Of a stretch of DNA of 7,259 nucleotides, positions 1 to 6,587 are shown piece after piece. A program made the translations under genes and the position numbers. The stretch is from contig CBDTYW010000192.1 of the NCBI GenBank assembly GCA_965364735.1, forward strand, positions 1 through 7,259, given 5' to 3'. Every line of letters starts with the position of its first letter. Within the stretch, counting starts at the first letter, position 1. Source of the stretch: CBDTYW01 sp965364735. GTDB taxonomy: Bacteria; Actinomycetota; Nitriliruptoria; Nitriliruptorales; Nitriliruptoraceae. The notes below the pieces were generated by a model, which was not told the DNA's origin, made no database searches, and saw only the letters and a program-made list of their open reading frames with translations.

Positions 1-1
1 C

Positions 2-631
2 GCCCCGCTCGACTTCCACGGTGAGTTCTACTCCCACGATCTGATGAGCCCGTTCTTCGCGCCGCCACCCAACCCGCACGGCGCGCCCAAGGTCTTCCTT
101 GCCGCGGTCGGCCCGAAGATGACCGAGACCGCCGGCGCCGCCGCGGACGGGATCCTCTGCCACGGCTTCACGACCGGCACCTACCTGCGTGAGCAGACGC
201 TGCCGAACCTTGCCCGCGGCGCCGAGCAGGCCGGCCGCGACGTCGCCGACGTCGACGTCTGCCTGCCGGTGTTCGTGATCACCGGGGACACCCAGGCACA
301 GCGCGACGAGGCGGCGCAGTTCGTGCGTGGCCAGATCGCGTTCTACGGATCGACGCCGTCGTACCGGCCAGTGCTCGACGCCCACGGCTGGGGTGAGCTG
401 CAGCCGAAGCTCCGCGAGTACACACGGGAGAACCGATGGGCCGAGATGTCGGAGCTCATCACCGACGACATCGTCGACGCGTTCGCGATCACCTGCGCCC
501 CGACCGACGTCGGCGCCGAGATCGTGAAGCGTCACGCCGACGTCGTCGATCGCGTGAACCTCTACACGACCTACCAGTTCACCGACGACAACATCGCGAG
601 CCTCCGCGACGCGCTCCACGCTGCGCACTGA
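2..631 (+). CDS. Luciferase-like F420-dependent oxidoreductase, C-terminal part (5' end outside window)
   Basis: The reading frame is already open at the window edge (first whole codon at 2) and ends at TGA 629-631, leaving 209 residues of a protein whose family is usually about 320-340. The sequence matches the C-terminal part of luciferase-like (LLM) TIM-barrel oxidoreductases, most closely the group typified by mycobacterial MSMEG_2256 (TIGR03617). Visible marks are FHGEFY near the start, a proline-rich PPPNPHGAPK leading into FLAAVGPKMTETAG and AADG (a barrel strand with its cofactor-side loop), and the later stretch YRPVLDAHGWGELQ. Family members mostly use reduced coenzyme F420 as hydride donor; the substrate here cannot be read from sequence. 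An in-frame ATG at 44 lies inside the conserved domain and is not the true start. The gene is convergent with pruA, with only 16 nt between the two stop codons. The family call is firm; F420 rather than FMN use is inferred, because the N-terminal cofactor residues are missing. Confidence 0.88.
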   Translation, partial: APLDFHGEFYSHDLMSPFFAPPPNPHGAPKVFLAAVGPKMTETAGAAADGILCHGFTTGTYLREQTLPNLARGAEQAGRDVADVDVCLPVFVITGDTQAQRDEAAQFVRGQIAFYGSTPSYRPVLDAHGWGELQPKLREYTRENRWAEMSELITDDIVDAFAITCAPTDVGAEIVKRHADVVDRVNLYTTYQFTDDNIASLRDALHAAH

Positions 632-647
632 ACCCGGGCAGCGTGGC

Positions 648-2285
648 TCAGCCCTGGTGCGGGTGACCGTGTTCGGTGTCCGGCAGCAGGTTCTCCTTGA
701 TCGACCGCGGTGACGTCCACCGCAAGAGGTTCAGCTTCGAGCCGGCCTTGTCGTTCGTGCCCGAGGCCCTCGCCCCGCCGAACGGCTGCTGGCCGACGAC
801 CGCGCCGGTCGGCTTGTCGTTGACGTAGAAGTTGCCCGCCGCGTCGCGCAGCCGTCGGTGCGCGGTACCAACCGCGTCGCGGTCGGTCGCGAAGATCGCC
901 CCGGTCAGCGCGTACGGCGAGGTCGTGTCGACGAGCCCGAGCGTGTTCTTCCACGCGTTCTCGGCGGCGTCGTCGTAGACGTGCACCGTGAGGATCGGCC
1001 CGAACAGCTCGCGCGTCATCAGATCGTGCTTCGGGTCCTCGGCCACCACGACGGTGGGGGAGACGAAGAATCCCTCGGAGTCGTCGGTGGTGCCGCCGAC
1101 GAGGATGTCGGTCGACGCGTCCTCACGGGCCTGCGCGATCGCCTCGGCGTGCCGGACGAACGCCCGGCGATCAATGACGGCGCTCATGAAGTTGCCGAGG
1201 TCGCGGACGTCGCCCACCTGCAGCGATGCTGTTCGGTCAGCGACGGCATCACGCAGGCCGCCGTCCCACATCCGTTTCGGCACGTACGCGCGCGACGCGG
1301 CCGAGCACTTCTGGCCTTGGTACTCGAACGCCCCGCGGACGAGCGCGGTGGCGACCTGCTCGACCACGGCGCTGGTGTGCACGGCGACGAAGTCCTTGCC
1401 GCCGGTCTCGCCGACGATCCGCGGGTAGGTGCGATACGCCGAGATGTTCGCGCCGATCTTCCCCCAGATCCCTTGGAAGACCGTGGCGCTGCCGGTGAAG
1501 TGCAGGCCCGCGAACCACGGGTGGTCGATGCACTGGTCGACGATCGTCGCGCCGTCGCCGTGGACGAGGTTGATCACGCCTGGCGGGAGCCCCGCGGCCT
1601 CGAGGATCTGCATCGTGAAGTGCGCTGCGAACGCCTGCTTCTCCGACGGCTTCCAGACGACCGTGTTGCCCATGAGCGCGGGCGCCGTGGGGAGGTTCCC
1701 CGCGATCGCGGTGAAGTTGAAGGGTGAGACCGCGAGCACGAAGCCTTCGAGCGGACGCCAGTCCGTGCGGTTCCAGATGCCGGGCGACGACTGCGGCTGC
1801 TCTGCGTGGATGTCGCGCGCGAAGCCGACGTTGAACCGCAGGAAGTCGATGAGCTCGCAGGCTGCGTCGATCTCGGCCTGGATGACGGTCTTGGACTGGC
1901 CGAGCATCGTCGCGGCGTTGAGCGTGTCGCGCCACGGTCCGGCGAGCAGGTCCGCCGCACGCAGGAACACCGCCGCTCGCTCCGCGAAGTCCATGCGTGA
2001 CCACGCCGGTCGCGCGAGCAACGCCGCCCCGATCGCGGCCTGCACCTCGCTGATCCCGCCGGCGTGGACGCGTGCGAGCAGCAGCCCGTGGTCCTGCGGG
2101 GCGCGCACCTCGAAGCGATCTCCGGTGCGGACCTCCTCGCCGTCGATCACACACGGGGCGTCGATCGGTTCCGCGGACGCCAGCTCCTCGAGCCGTGCCG
2201 TCAACGCGGCCCGCTCGGGCGAGCCCGGTGGGTAGCTGAGGACGAGCTCGTTGTGTGGCGTCGGAACCTGGAGAACCTGATCCAT
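648..2285 (-). CDS. pruA: L-glutamate gamma-semialdehyde (delta-1-pyrroline-5-carboxylate) dehydrogenase
   Basis: This is a complete 545-residue aldehyde dehydrogenase that oxidises glutamate gamma-semialdehyde to glutamate with NAD+, the second step of proline catabolism, in the cytoplasm. It follows the TIGR01236 / ALDH4A1 pattern along its whole length: an N-terminal PGSPER-type segment (about 20-25), GQSKTVIQAEIDAACELIDF (129-148), SPFNF (187-191), WKPSEK (211-216), FTGS (263-266), catalytic Glu293 in GETGGK, nucleophile Cys327 in GQKCSA, EELFGP-like ELFGP (426-430), and PFGGARASGTNDKAG (501-515) near LRWTSP. No key residue is missing. The frame stays open far upstream, but the extra residues are Ser/Arg/Thr-rich and overlap a real gene. 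ATG 2285 begins the family-like N-terminus and has CAGGA 7 nt upstream. It lies 55 bp downstream of the small membrane-protein pair on the same strand, so co-transcription is possible. Proline dehydrogenase is not fused to it and is not in the window. Confidence 0.97.
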   Translation of the reverse strand: MDQVLQVPTPHNELVLSYPPGSPERAALTARLEELASAEPIDAPCVIDGEEVRTGDRFEVRAPQDHGLLLARVHAGGISEVQAAIGAALLARPAWSRMDFAERAAVFLRAADLLAGPWRDTLNAATMLGQSKTVIQAEIDAACELIDFLRFNVGFARDIHAEQPQSSPGIWNRTDWRPLEGFVLAVSPFNFTAIAGNLPTAPALMGNTVVWKPSEKQAFAAHFTMQILEAAGLPPGVINLVHGDGATIVDQCIDHPWFAGLHFTGSATVFQGIWGKIGANISAYRTYPRIVGETGGKDFVAVHTSAVVEQVATALVRGAFEYQGQKCSAASRAYVPKRMWDGGLRDAVADRTASLQVGDVRDLGNFMSAVIDRRAFVRHAEAIAQAREDASTDILVGGTTDDSEGFFVSPTVVVAEDPKHDLMTRELFGPILTVHVYDDAAENAWKNTLGLVDTTSPYALTGAIFATDRDAVGTAHRRLRDAAGNFYVNDKPTGAVVGQQPFGGARASGTNDKAGSKLNLLRWTSPRSIKENLLPDTEHGHPHQG

Positions 2286-2292
2286 GCGCGGA

Positions 2293-2297
2293 TCCTG
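2293..2297 (-). promoter_or_regulatory. Ribosome binding site for pruA (CAGGA)
   Basis: CAGGA on the minus strand sits 7 nt before ATG 2285. It decides the pruA start, because the frame itself stays open for another 141 codons upstream with composition unlike the enzyme. Confidence 0.6.
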
Positions 2298-2340
2298 AGT
2301 CGGGTGCGGCGTGACCGCGGACCCTACGCCGAAGCAGCCG

Positions 2341-2799
2341 TCAGCGCGCGACGCCGCGCTGTGAGCCGACCAGCGGAGCGCCGTTGACGCTCGCGACCGA
2401 GCAGGTGACGCCACGGTCGCCGTCTCCGTTCCAGCTGTCAGCGGTCGGGTAGAGCGCGAACACGTCGAGCTCGGACTCGGCGTAGTCGAGCCCGACGAAT
2501 CGGTCGAACTCTTCGACGCAGCCACCGAACGCCTGTTCCTCGACCGTTTCCTCACCGGGGAACACGTCACCGGCGAGGTCGAACTTCGCGTAGGCCTCGA
2601 ACAGGTGCTCCTCGGCGCAGTCCCGGTCGTCGACGCTGTCGATCGTGTCGCCCTCGACGGAGTCGAAGCACTGGCCGATCTCGATCGCGCCGACCGCCGT
2701 GCTGCCACGCGACAGGAAGAACCCGATCGCGGCGACCACCGCCACCGCGATCGCTGCGAAGGCGATCCCGCGGCCGTTCGATGCGGGCGGGTCGATCAT
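2341..2799 (-). CDS. Small membrane-anchored four-cysteine protein, septum-formation-type domain (copy 2)
   Basis: This gene encodes a 152-residue protein with a short N-terminal tail, one hydrophobic segment (about residues 11-29, followed by Arg31) and an acidic outer domain. The domain holds four cysteines (44, 61, 94, 133) in the order GQCF, DRDC, GGC, VTCS, plus the landmarks FPGEE (80-84), FVGLDY (101-106), YPTADSW (117-123) and GDR (127-129). This pattern matches the actinobacterial 'septum formation' family (PF13845 type), usually one helix plus an extracytoplasmic domain probably closed by two disulfides. The molecular function is unknown; the family name rests on limited genetics and should not be read as a proven role in division. 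ATG 2799 is chosen because GAGGA lies 6 nt upstream and the hydrophobic segment follows at once; the frame is open further upstream but overlaps copy 1. It lies 22 nt after copy 1 and 55 nt before pruA, all on the minus strand. Confidence 0.8.
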   Translation of the reverse strand: MIDPPASNGRGIAFAAIAVAVVAAIGFFLSRGSTAVGAIEIGQCFDSVEGDTIDSVDDRDCAEEHLFEAYAKFDLAGDVFPGEETVEEQAFGGCVEEFDRFVGLDYAESELDVFALYPTADSWNGDGDRGVTCSVASVNGAPLVGSQRGVAR

Positions 2800-2821
2800 C
2801 GTCGGTCCTCGTTCGGTGAGA

Positions 2822-3286
2822 TCAGGTCGTCGCGGCACGCGCAGACGACGACCGTGGCTCTGCGCTGGTGATGGCGCACACCACGGTGCGGTCGTCGGTC
2901 CAGGATGATGCGGTCGGATGGAAGGCCACGATCTCGAGGGCCGAGGACGCGTAGGACTCGCCGACGAACCCGCGGAACTGGGGCACGCAGCCGGCCAGCG
3001 CGGAGGACTCGACCTCGTCGTCACCCGGGTAGGCAGCGTTGCCGGCGGCCGGGTAGCGGTAGACCGCGAAGGCCTCATGGGTGTGCGGCGTCGTGCAGCT
3101 GACCTCGGTCACGCGAACGACCACCGCGGCGTCCGCGTCCAGGTCGAAGCACGCACCAAGGGGGAGGTTCACGAGCTCGGTCCCGGACACGCTCCGCGCG
3201 GCGAAGAACGCGACCGCGACGGCGCCGATCACGACCACAGCCGCGACCATCGGACCGAGTCGGGAGCGTGCGGGTGGGTCGTCCAC
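2822..3286 (-). CDS. Small membrane-anchored four-cysteine protein, septum-formation-type domain (copy 1, GTG start)
   Basis: This 154-residue paralogue of the next gene has the same plan: a short N-terminus, one hydrophobic helix (about 13-30) ending in Arg31, and an outer domain with cysteines at 46, 64, 100 and 137. Family landmarks are GACFD (44-48), CTTPHTHEAFAVY (64-76; the C..PH..E motif is typical of the septum-formation type), YPGDDEVESSALAGC (86-100), FVGESY, and FHPTASSW (122-129). Over residues 86-129 I count 22 identities in 44 positions with copy 2, without gaps. The start is taken as GTG 3286, because the resulting N-terminus (DDPPAR) lines up with copy 2 (IDPPAS). No good ribosome binding site is visible before it. 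ATG 3250 would cut into the start of the helix and also lacks one. It is the first gene of the minus-strand group and diverges from the acyl-CoA dehydrogenase. Function is unknown. Confidence 0.77.
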   Translation of the reverse strand: MDDPPARSRLGPMVAAVVVIGAVAVAFFAARSVSGTELVNLPLGACFDLDADAAVVVRVTEVSCTTPHTHEAFAVYRYPAAGNAAYPGDDEVESSALAGCVPQFRGFVGESYASSALEIVAFHPTASSWTDDRTVVCAITSAEPRSSSARAATT

Positions 3287-3398
3287 GGGAGGGCCTGGTC
3301 CAGAGCGCGAGTTGGCGCAACGGTAGCCGGGCCGGACACTTGGAGTGCCCGATCCATGTTCGTTCCCGCTGCCGAACGCTCCCCGAAGGCGACTGCAC
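3287..3398. promoter_or_regulatory. Divergent intergenic region, probable promoters for both directions
   Basis: These 112 bp separate two divergent genes, so they should hold a promoter for each. Only weak matches are visible. On the plus strand, TTGGCG (3312-3317) and GACACT (3335-3340) are 17 nt apart, with GAAGG (3385-3389) 9 nt before ATG 3399 as ribosome binding site. On the minus strand, TACCGT (3325-3320) fits the actinobacterial TANNNT -10 pattern, but no matching -35 is seen. I see no clear operator palindrome. That promoters lie here is inferred from gene layout; the specific boxes are guesses. Confidence 0.4.
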
Positions 3399-5054
3399 AT
3401 GACCCACCTCGACCAGGCTCGCACGATCGTCACGGCGCTGCGCACCGCGATCGACGCTGCTGCCCAGCACTTCGCCGAGATCACGGAGAAGGACGGCAAG
3501 GTCAACGTCGGGAAGATGGACGCTCACCAGACCTCGCTCTATGACTTCGCGACCATCGCGTCGTCGGTGCGCGCCGCTGAGTCGCTCGCCACGTTCGGCG
3601 AGCACGGCGACCACGAGGCGAAGCTCGCGCTGGCCTGGGCGGCGGACACCCACGCCGACCTCACCGGTCGCATCGTCGGTCGCTGGGACGAGTGGGGGAT
3701 CGCTGCTGACGGCGGCGGTCTGTTCGCCGAGGAGGTCGGTGCCGCCGTCTCCGCGGGCCGTGACACCGCCTTCCTCGCAGCCCTCGGAGAGACCGTCATC
3801 GCCAACGGCGGTGAGGTCTCGTCGCGGCACCTGTCCGAGGACCTCGAGATGGTCCGTGACACGTTCCGTCGCTTCGCGGAGGACAAGGTCAAGCCGGTCG
3901 CCGAGCACGTGCACCGCAACGATGCCGACATCCCCGACGACATCATCTCCGGGCTCGCCGAGATGGGCTGCTTCGCGCTCTCCATCCCCGAGGAGCACGG
4001 CGGGTTCGCGTCCGGCGGCCCGGACGACCTGCTCAACATGGTGCTCGTCACCGAGGAGCTGTCGCGCGGCTCGCTCGGCGTCGCCGGCTCGCTGATCACG
4101 CGCCCCGAGATCATCGGGACCGCGATCGAGAAGGGCGGCACCGACGAGCAGAAGGCGCGCTGGCTGCCGGAGATCGCCGCCGGCGAGAAGATGTGCGGCG
4201 TCATGGTGACCGAGCCCGACTTCGGCTCCGACGTCGCCGGCGTCAAGACCGCCGCGGTCCGTGACGGTGACGACTGGATCATCAACGGCGTCAAGACGTG
4301 GTGCACGTTCGCAGGTCGCGCCGAGTACCTGCTGATCCTCGCTCGCACGGACCCGGACCGCTCCAAGGGCCACCGCGGCCTGTCGCTGTTCGTCGTCCCG
4401 AAGCCCCGGTTCTCCGGTCATCAGTTCAGCGTCTCGCAGGCTGAGATCGGCCAGGACGGCGAGGGCAGGATGGAGGGCAAGGCGATCCCGACCCTCGGCT
4501 ACCGCGGCATGCACTCGTTCGAGGTCGCGATCGAGAACTGGAAGGTCCCGCACTCCGCGCTCATCGGCGAGGACGACGGCATGGGCCGTGGCTTCTACCT
4601 CCAGATGATGGCGTTCGACAACGCCCGTCTGCAGACCGCAGCCCGCGCCCTCGGCGTCATGCAGTCCGCGATCGAGGAGTCCGCGACGTACTGCGACCAG
4701 CGCAAGATCTTCGGCACGATGCTCGGCGAGTACGAGCTGTCGCGCACCAAGGTCGCGCGGATGGCAGCGATCATCGCGGCCAACCGCGCATTCGCCCACG
4801 AGGTCGCGCGGATGATTGCCAACGGCGAAGGCCAGCTCGAGGCAAGTCAGGTCAAGCAGCTGTCCTGCCGCACCGCGGAGTGGGTCACGCGTGAGGCGCT
4901 CCAGCTCCACGGCGGCTACGGATACGCCGAGGAGTACACGGTCTCGCGGCTGTTCGTCGACGCCCGGGTGCTGTCGATCTTCGAGGGTGCGGACGAGGTC
5001 CTCGCGCTGCGCGTCATCGCCCGCTCGATCCTCTCGGACACGCTCGCCTCCTGA
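3399..5054 (+). CDS. Acyl-CoA dehydrogenase with long N-terminal extension, (2S)-methylsuccinyl-CoA dehydrogenase-like
   Basis: This is a 551-residue FAD-dependent acyl-CoA dehydrogenase. Residues from about 146 onward form the standard fold: an N-terminal helical part (LEMVRDTFRRFAEDKV), IPEEHGGF (196-203), the FAD/substrate strand TEPDFGSDVAG (271-281), a middle beta domain ending in LGYRGM (367-371), and the C-terminal helices with ARLQTAARALG (409-419), LHGGYGYAEEY (503-513) and the catalytic-base motif IFEGADE (Glu529). Ordinary members have about 380 residues. The extra N-terminal domain of about 145 residues and the extended middle-domain loop (about 335-364) match the layout of (2S)-methylsuccinyl-CoA dehydrogenase of the ethylmalonyl-CoA pathway, which oxidises methylsuccinyl-CoA to mesaconyl-CoA and passes electrons to ETF. 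The substrate is inferred; no other gene of that pathway is present, so another branched or short-chain acyl-CoA is possible. ATG 3399 is preferred over ATG 3345 because GAAGG lies 9 nt upstream and the shorter N-terminus is helical (DQARTIVTALRTAIDAAAQ). Confidence 0.9.
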   Translation: MTHLDQARTIVTALRTAIDAAAQHFAEITEKDGKVNVGKMDAHQTSLYDFATIASSVRAAESLATFGEHGDHEAKLALAWAADTHADLTGRIVGRWDEWGIAADGGGLFAEEVGAAVSAGRDTAFLAALGETVIANGGEVSSRHLSEDLEMVRDTFRRFAEDKVKPVAEHVHRNDADIPDDIISGLAEMGCFALSIPEEHGGFASGGPDDLLNMVLVTEELSRGSLGVAGSLITRPEIIGTAIEKGGTDEQKARWLPEIAAGEKMCGVMVTEPDFGSDVAGVKTAAVRDGDDWIINGVKTWCTFAGRAEYLLILARTDPDRSKGHRGLSLFVVPKPRFSGHQFSVSQAEIGQDGEGRMEGKAIPTLGYRGMHSFEVAIENWKVPHSALIGEDDGMGRGFYLQMMAFDNARLQTAARALGVMQSAIEESATYCDQRKIFGTMLGEYELSRTKVARMAAIIAANRAFAHEVARMIANGEGQLEASQVKQLSCRTAEWVTREALQLHGGYGYAEEYTVSRLFVDARVLSIFEGADEVLALRVIARSILSDTLAS

Positions 5055-5067
5055 GCTGTACGACCCG

Positions 5068-5099
5068 ACGACGCCCGGCGCATGAGCGCCGGGCGTCGT
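5068..5099 (+). terminator. Perfect 14-bp hairpin after the acyl-CoA dehydrogenase
   Basis: The left arm 5068-5081 and right arm 5086-5099 are exact reverse complements around the four-base loop ATGA. The stem begins 13 nt after the dehydrogenase stop. No T-run follows, as is common for hairpins at gene ends in GC-rich actinobacteria, so it could end transcription or act as a 3'-end stability structure. It lies only 21 nt before the ribosome binding site of the next gene. The rest of 5055-5132 holds only that site. Confidence 0.72.
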
Positions 5100-5120
5100 A
5101 CGTTGCTGAGCGGTCGACGT

Positions 5121-5125
5121 GGGAG
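5121..5125 (+). promoter_or_regulatory. Ribosome binding site for the WS/DGAT gene (GGGAG)
   Basis: GGGAG sits 7 nt before ATG 5133. It decides the start: the more upstream in-frame ATG at 5082 lies in the loop of the preceding hairpin and has no such site. Confidence 0.65.
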
Positions 5126-5132
5126 CAGGCTG

Positions 5133-6524
5133 ATGAGTCCGATGCCGTTGCAGGACGCCCTGTTCCTGATGGCCGAGGCGCGCGAGAAGCCGGCGCACGT
5201 CGCCGGGCTGCACGTCTACGAGCTCCCCGACGGGGCGGGTCCGGGCTTCCTCGGCGAGATGCTCGAGCAGATGCTCACGATGACGGAGGTCAACCCGAAG
5301 CTCAGCCGACGCCCTGTACGCGGGCTCGGCGGCCTCGGGCCGTGGGAGTGGGAAGTCGATGACAACCTCGACCTCGAGTACCACGTTCGCCACTCGGCGC
5401 TGCCGTACCCGGGGCAGCCGCGCCAGCTGCTGACGCTCGTCTCGCGTCTGCACGGGACCCTGCTCGACCGCGCGCGTCCGCTGTGGGAGTCCCACCTCAT
5501 CGAGGGGCTCGACGACAACCGCTTCGCGATCTACACCAAGATCCATCACGCCCTCGTGGACGGCGTGTCGGGCATGAAGCTGATGGAGCGCGCCCACGCG
5601 CTCACCCCGGACGATCTGACCCACGCCCCGCCGTGGGCGCCGCAGCCGCGGCCCCCCCGCGCAGAGCAGCCGCCGTCGGGCGGGTTCCCCAACCCGATCA
5701 ACGTCGCGCGTGACGTCGTCGGTGGCGTGCTCGATGGCGCGAAGTCCGTGAGCGGCGCGTATCTCGCGACGTTGAAGACGGTGCTTCGATCCTTCCAGGA
5801 GCAAGCCGCGGTGCTGCCGTACCAGGCACCTCGCTCCGTCCTGAACGTCCCGATCTCCGGTGCCCGACGGTTCGCCGCGGACGACTGGGACCTCGGGCGG
5901 ATCCACGCGGTCCGGAGCGCGCTCGGGGCGACCGTCAACGACGTCGTGATGGCGATGTGCGGCGGGGCGCTGCGCACCTACCTCACGGAGATCGGCGCGC
6001 TGCCCGACGACTCGCTCGTCGCGATGGTCCCGGTCTCGCTGCGTGCCGAGGGCGACGAGGACTCCGGCAACGCCGTCGGCGTCATCCTCTGTCGTCTCGC
6101 CACCGAAGAAGCAGACCCGGCGAAGCGGTTCGCCGCGATCCGCCAGTCGATGGAGCAGGGCAAGCTCGGCATCAAGGGGCTCGACCCGACCGCGACGATG
6201 CTCGTGTCGGCCCTCACGTTCGCGCCGCTCGGCCTCGGGCCGATGTTCAGGTTCGAGGCCTTCCGCAAGCCACCGTTCAACCTGATCATCTCGAACGTCC
6301 CGGGCCCGCGCAACGAGCTGTACCTCCGCGGGGCCCGCATGCAGGGCACCTACCCGTTGTCCATCCCGACCGACGGCCAGGCCGCCAACATCACCGTCAC
6401 GACCTACACCGACCGGATCTCGTTCGGCATCACCGGCGACCGCGAGGCTCTGCCGAGCCTCCAGCGCATGCTCCACCACCTCGAGCAGGCCCTCGTCGAA
6501 CTCGAAGGCGTCGCCGGGATCTGA
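5133..6524 (+). CDS. Wax ester synthase / diacylglycerol O-acyltransferase (WS/DGAT)
   Basis: This complete 463-residue bacterial WS/DGAT (about 458 in Acinetobacter AtfA) moves the acyl group of acyl-CoA to diacylglycerol or a fatty alcohol, giving triacylglycerol or wax ester for lipid droplets at the inner membrane face. The N-terminal half has the opening PLQDALFLMAE, PLWE (116-119) and the active-site HHALVDG (138-144, the HHxxxDG motif; His139 is the expected base). A Pro-rich linker (about 165-187) joins it to the C-terminal half, with the ATVNDVVMA segment (266-274; Asn269-Asp270), SNVPGP (387-392) and a closing SFGITGD strand (430-436). All signature motifs are intact. The gene follows the acyl-CoA dehydrogenase across a hairpin, suggesting related lipid use but not necessarily one transcript. 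A run of seven C at 5652-5658 lies in the linker, and the frame is intact across it. Whether it favours wax ester or triacylglycerol cannot be told from sequence. Confidence 0.96.
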   Translation: MSPMPLQDALFLMAEAREKPAHVAGLHVYELPDGAGPGFLGEMLEQMLTMTEVNPKLSRRPVRGLGGLGPWEWEVDDNLDLEYHVRHSALPYPGQPRQLLTLVSRLHGTLLDRARPLWESHLIEGLDDNRFAIYTKIHHALVDGVSGMKLMERAHALTPDDLTHAPPWAPQPRPPRAEQPPSGGFPNPINVARDVVGGVLDGAKSVSGAYLATLKTVLRSFQEQAAVLPYQAPRSVLNVPISGARRFAADDWDLGRIHAVRSALGATVNDVVMAMCGGALRTYLTEIGALPDDSLVAMVPVSLRAEGDEDSGNAVGVILCRLATEEADPAKRFAAIRQSMEQGKLGIKGLDPTATMLVSALTFAPLGLGPMFRFEAFRKPPFNLIISNVPGPRNELYLRGARMQGTYPLSIPTDGQAANITVTTYTDRISFGITGDREALPSLQRMLHHLEQALVELEGVAGI

Positions 6525-6587
6525 GCCCCGGCGCAGGCTGTAGAGATGGATGGCACGTAGGGTTCGGCCTCAGACGAGGGAGTCACG

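Noticed and set aside
632..647. Possible bidirectional terminator between the convergent oxidoreductase and pruA genes
   Set aside because: Only a 5-bp pairing (ACCCG with CGGGT at 660-664) is visible, too weak to call.
858..2235. Several long plus-strand frames opposite pruA
   Set aside because: They are mirror frames of a gene whose catalytic residues and family landmarks are all on the minus strand; their products show no recognisable domain.
2307..2331. Inverted repeat CGGCGT / ACGCCG between copy 2 and pruA
   Set aside because: The stem is only 6 bp with a 13-nt loop, which is expected by chance at this GC content; not enough to call a terminator or operator.
2286..2708. N-terminal extension of 141 codons on pruA
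   Set aside because: The extension is Ser/Arg/Thr-rich, overlaps the four-cysteine protein gene in another frame, and pruA already has a family-like N-terminus with a ribosome binding site at 2285.
3075..6479. A 1134-codon open frame on the minus strand, antisense to the dehydrogenase and WS/DGAT genes
   Set aside because: Its product is dominated by Arg, Asp, Gly, Val, Ala and His with no domain or motif, and it runs antisense through two genes with intact family motifs and across the hairpin. Such long antisense frames arise from strong GC bias at third positions.
6521..6573. Imperfect inverted repeat CTGAGCC / GGCCTCAG around the WS/DGAT stop
   Set aside because: The arms are short, bulged and 38 nt apart, so no stable terminator can be argued.
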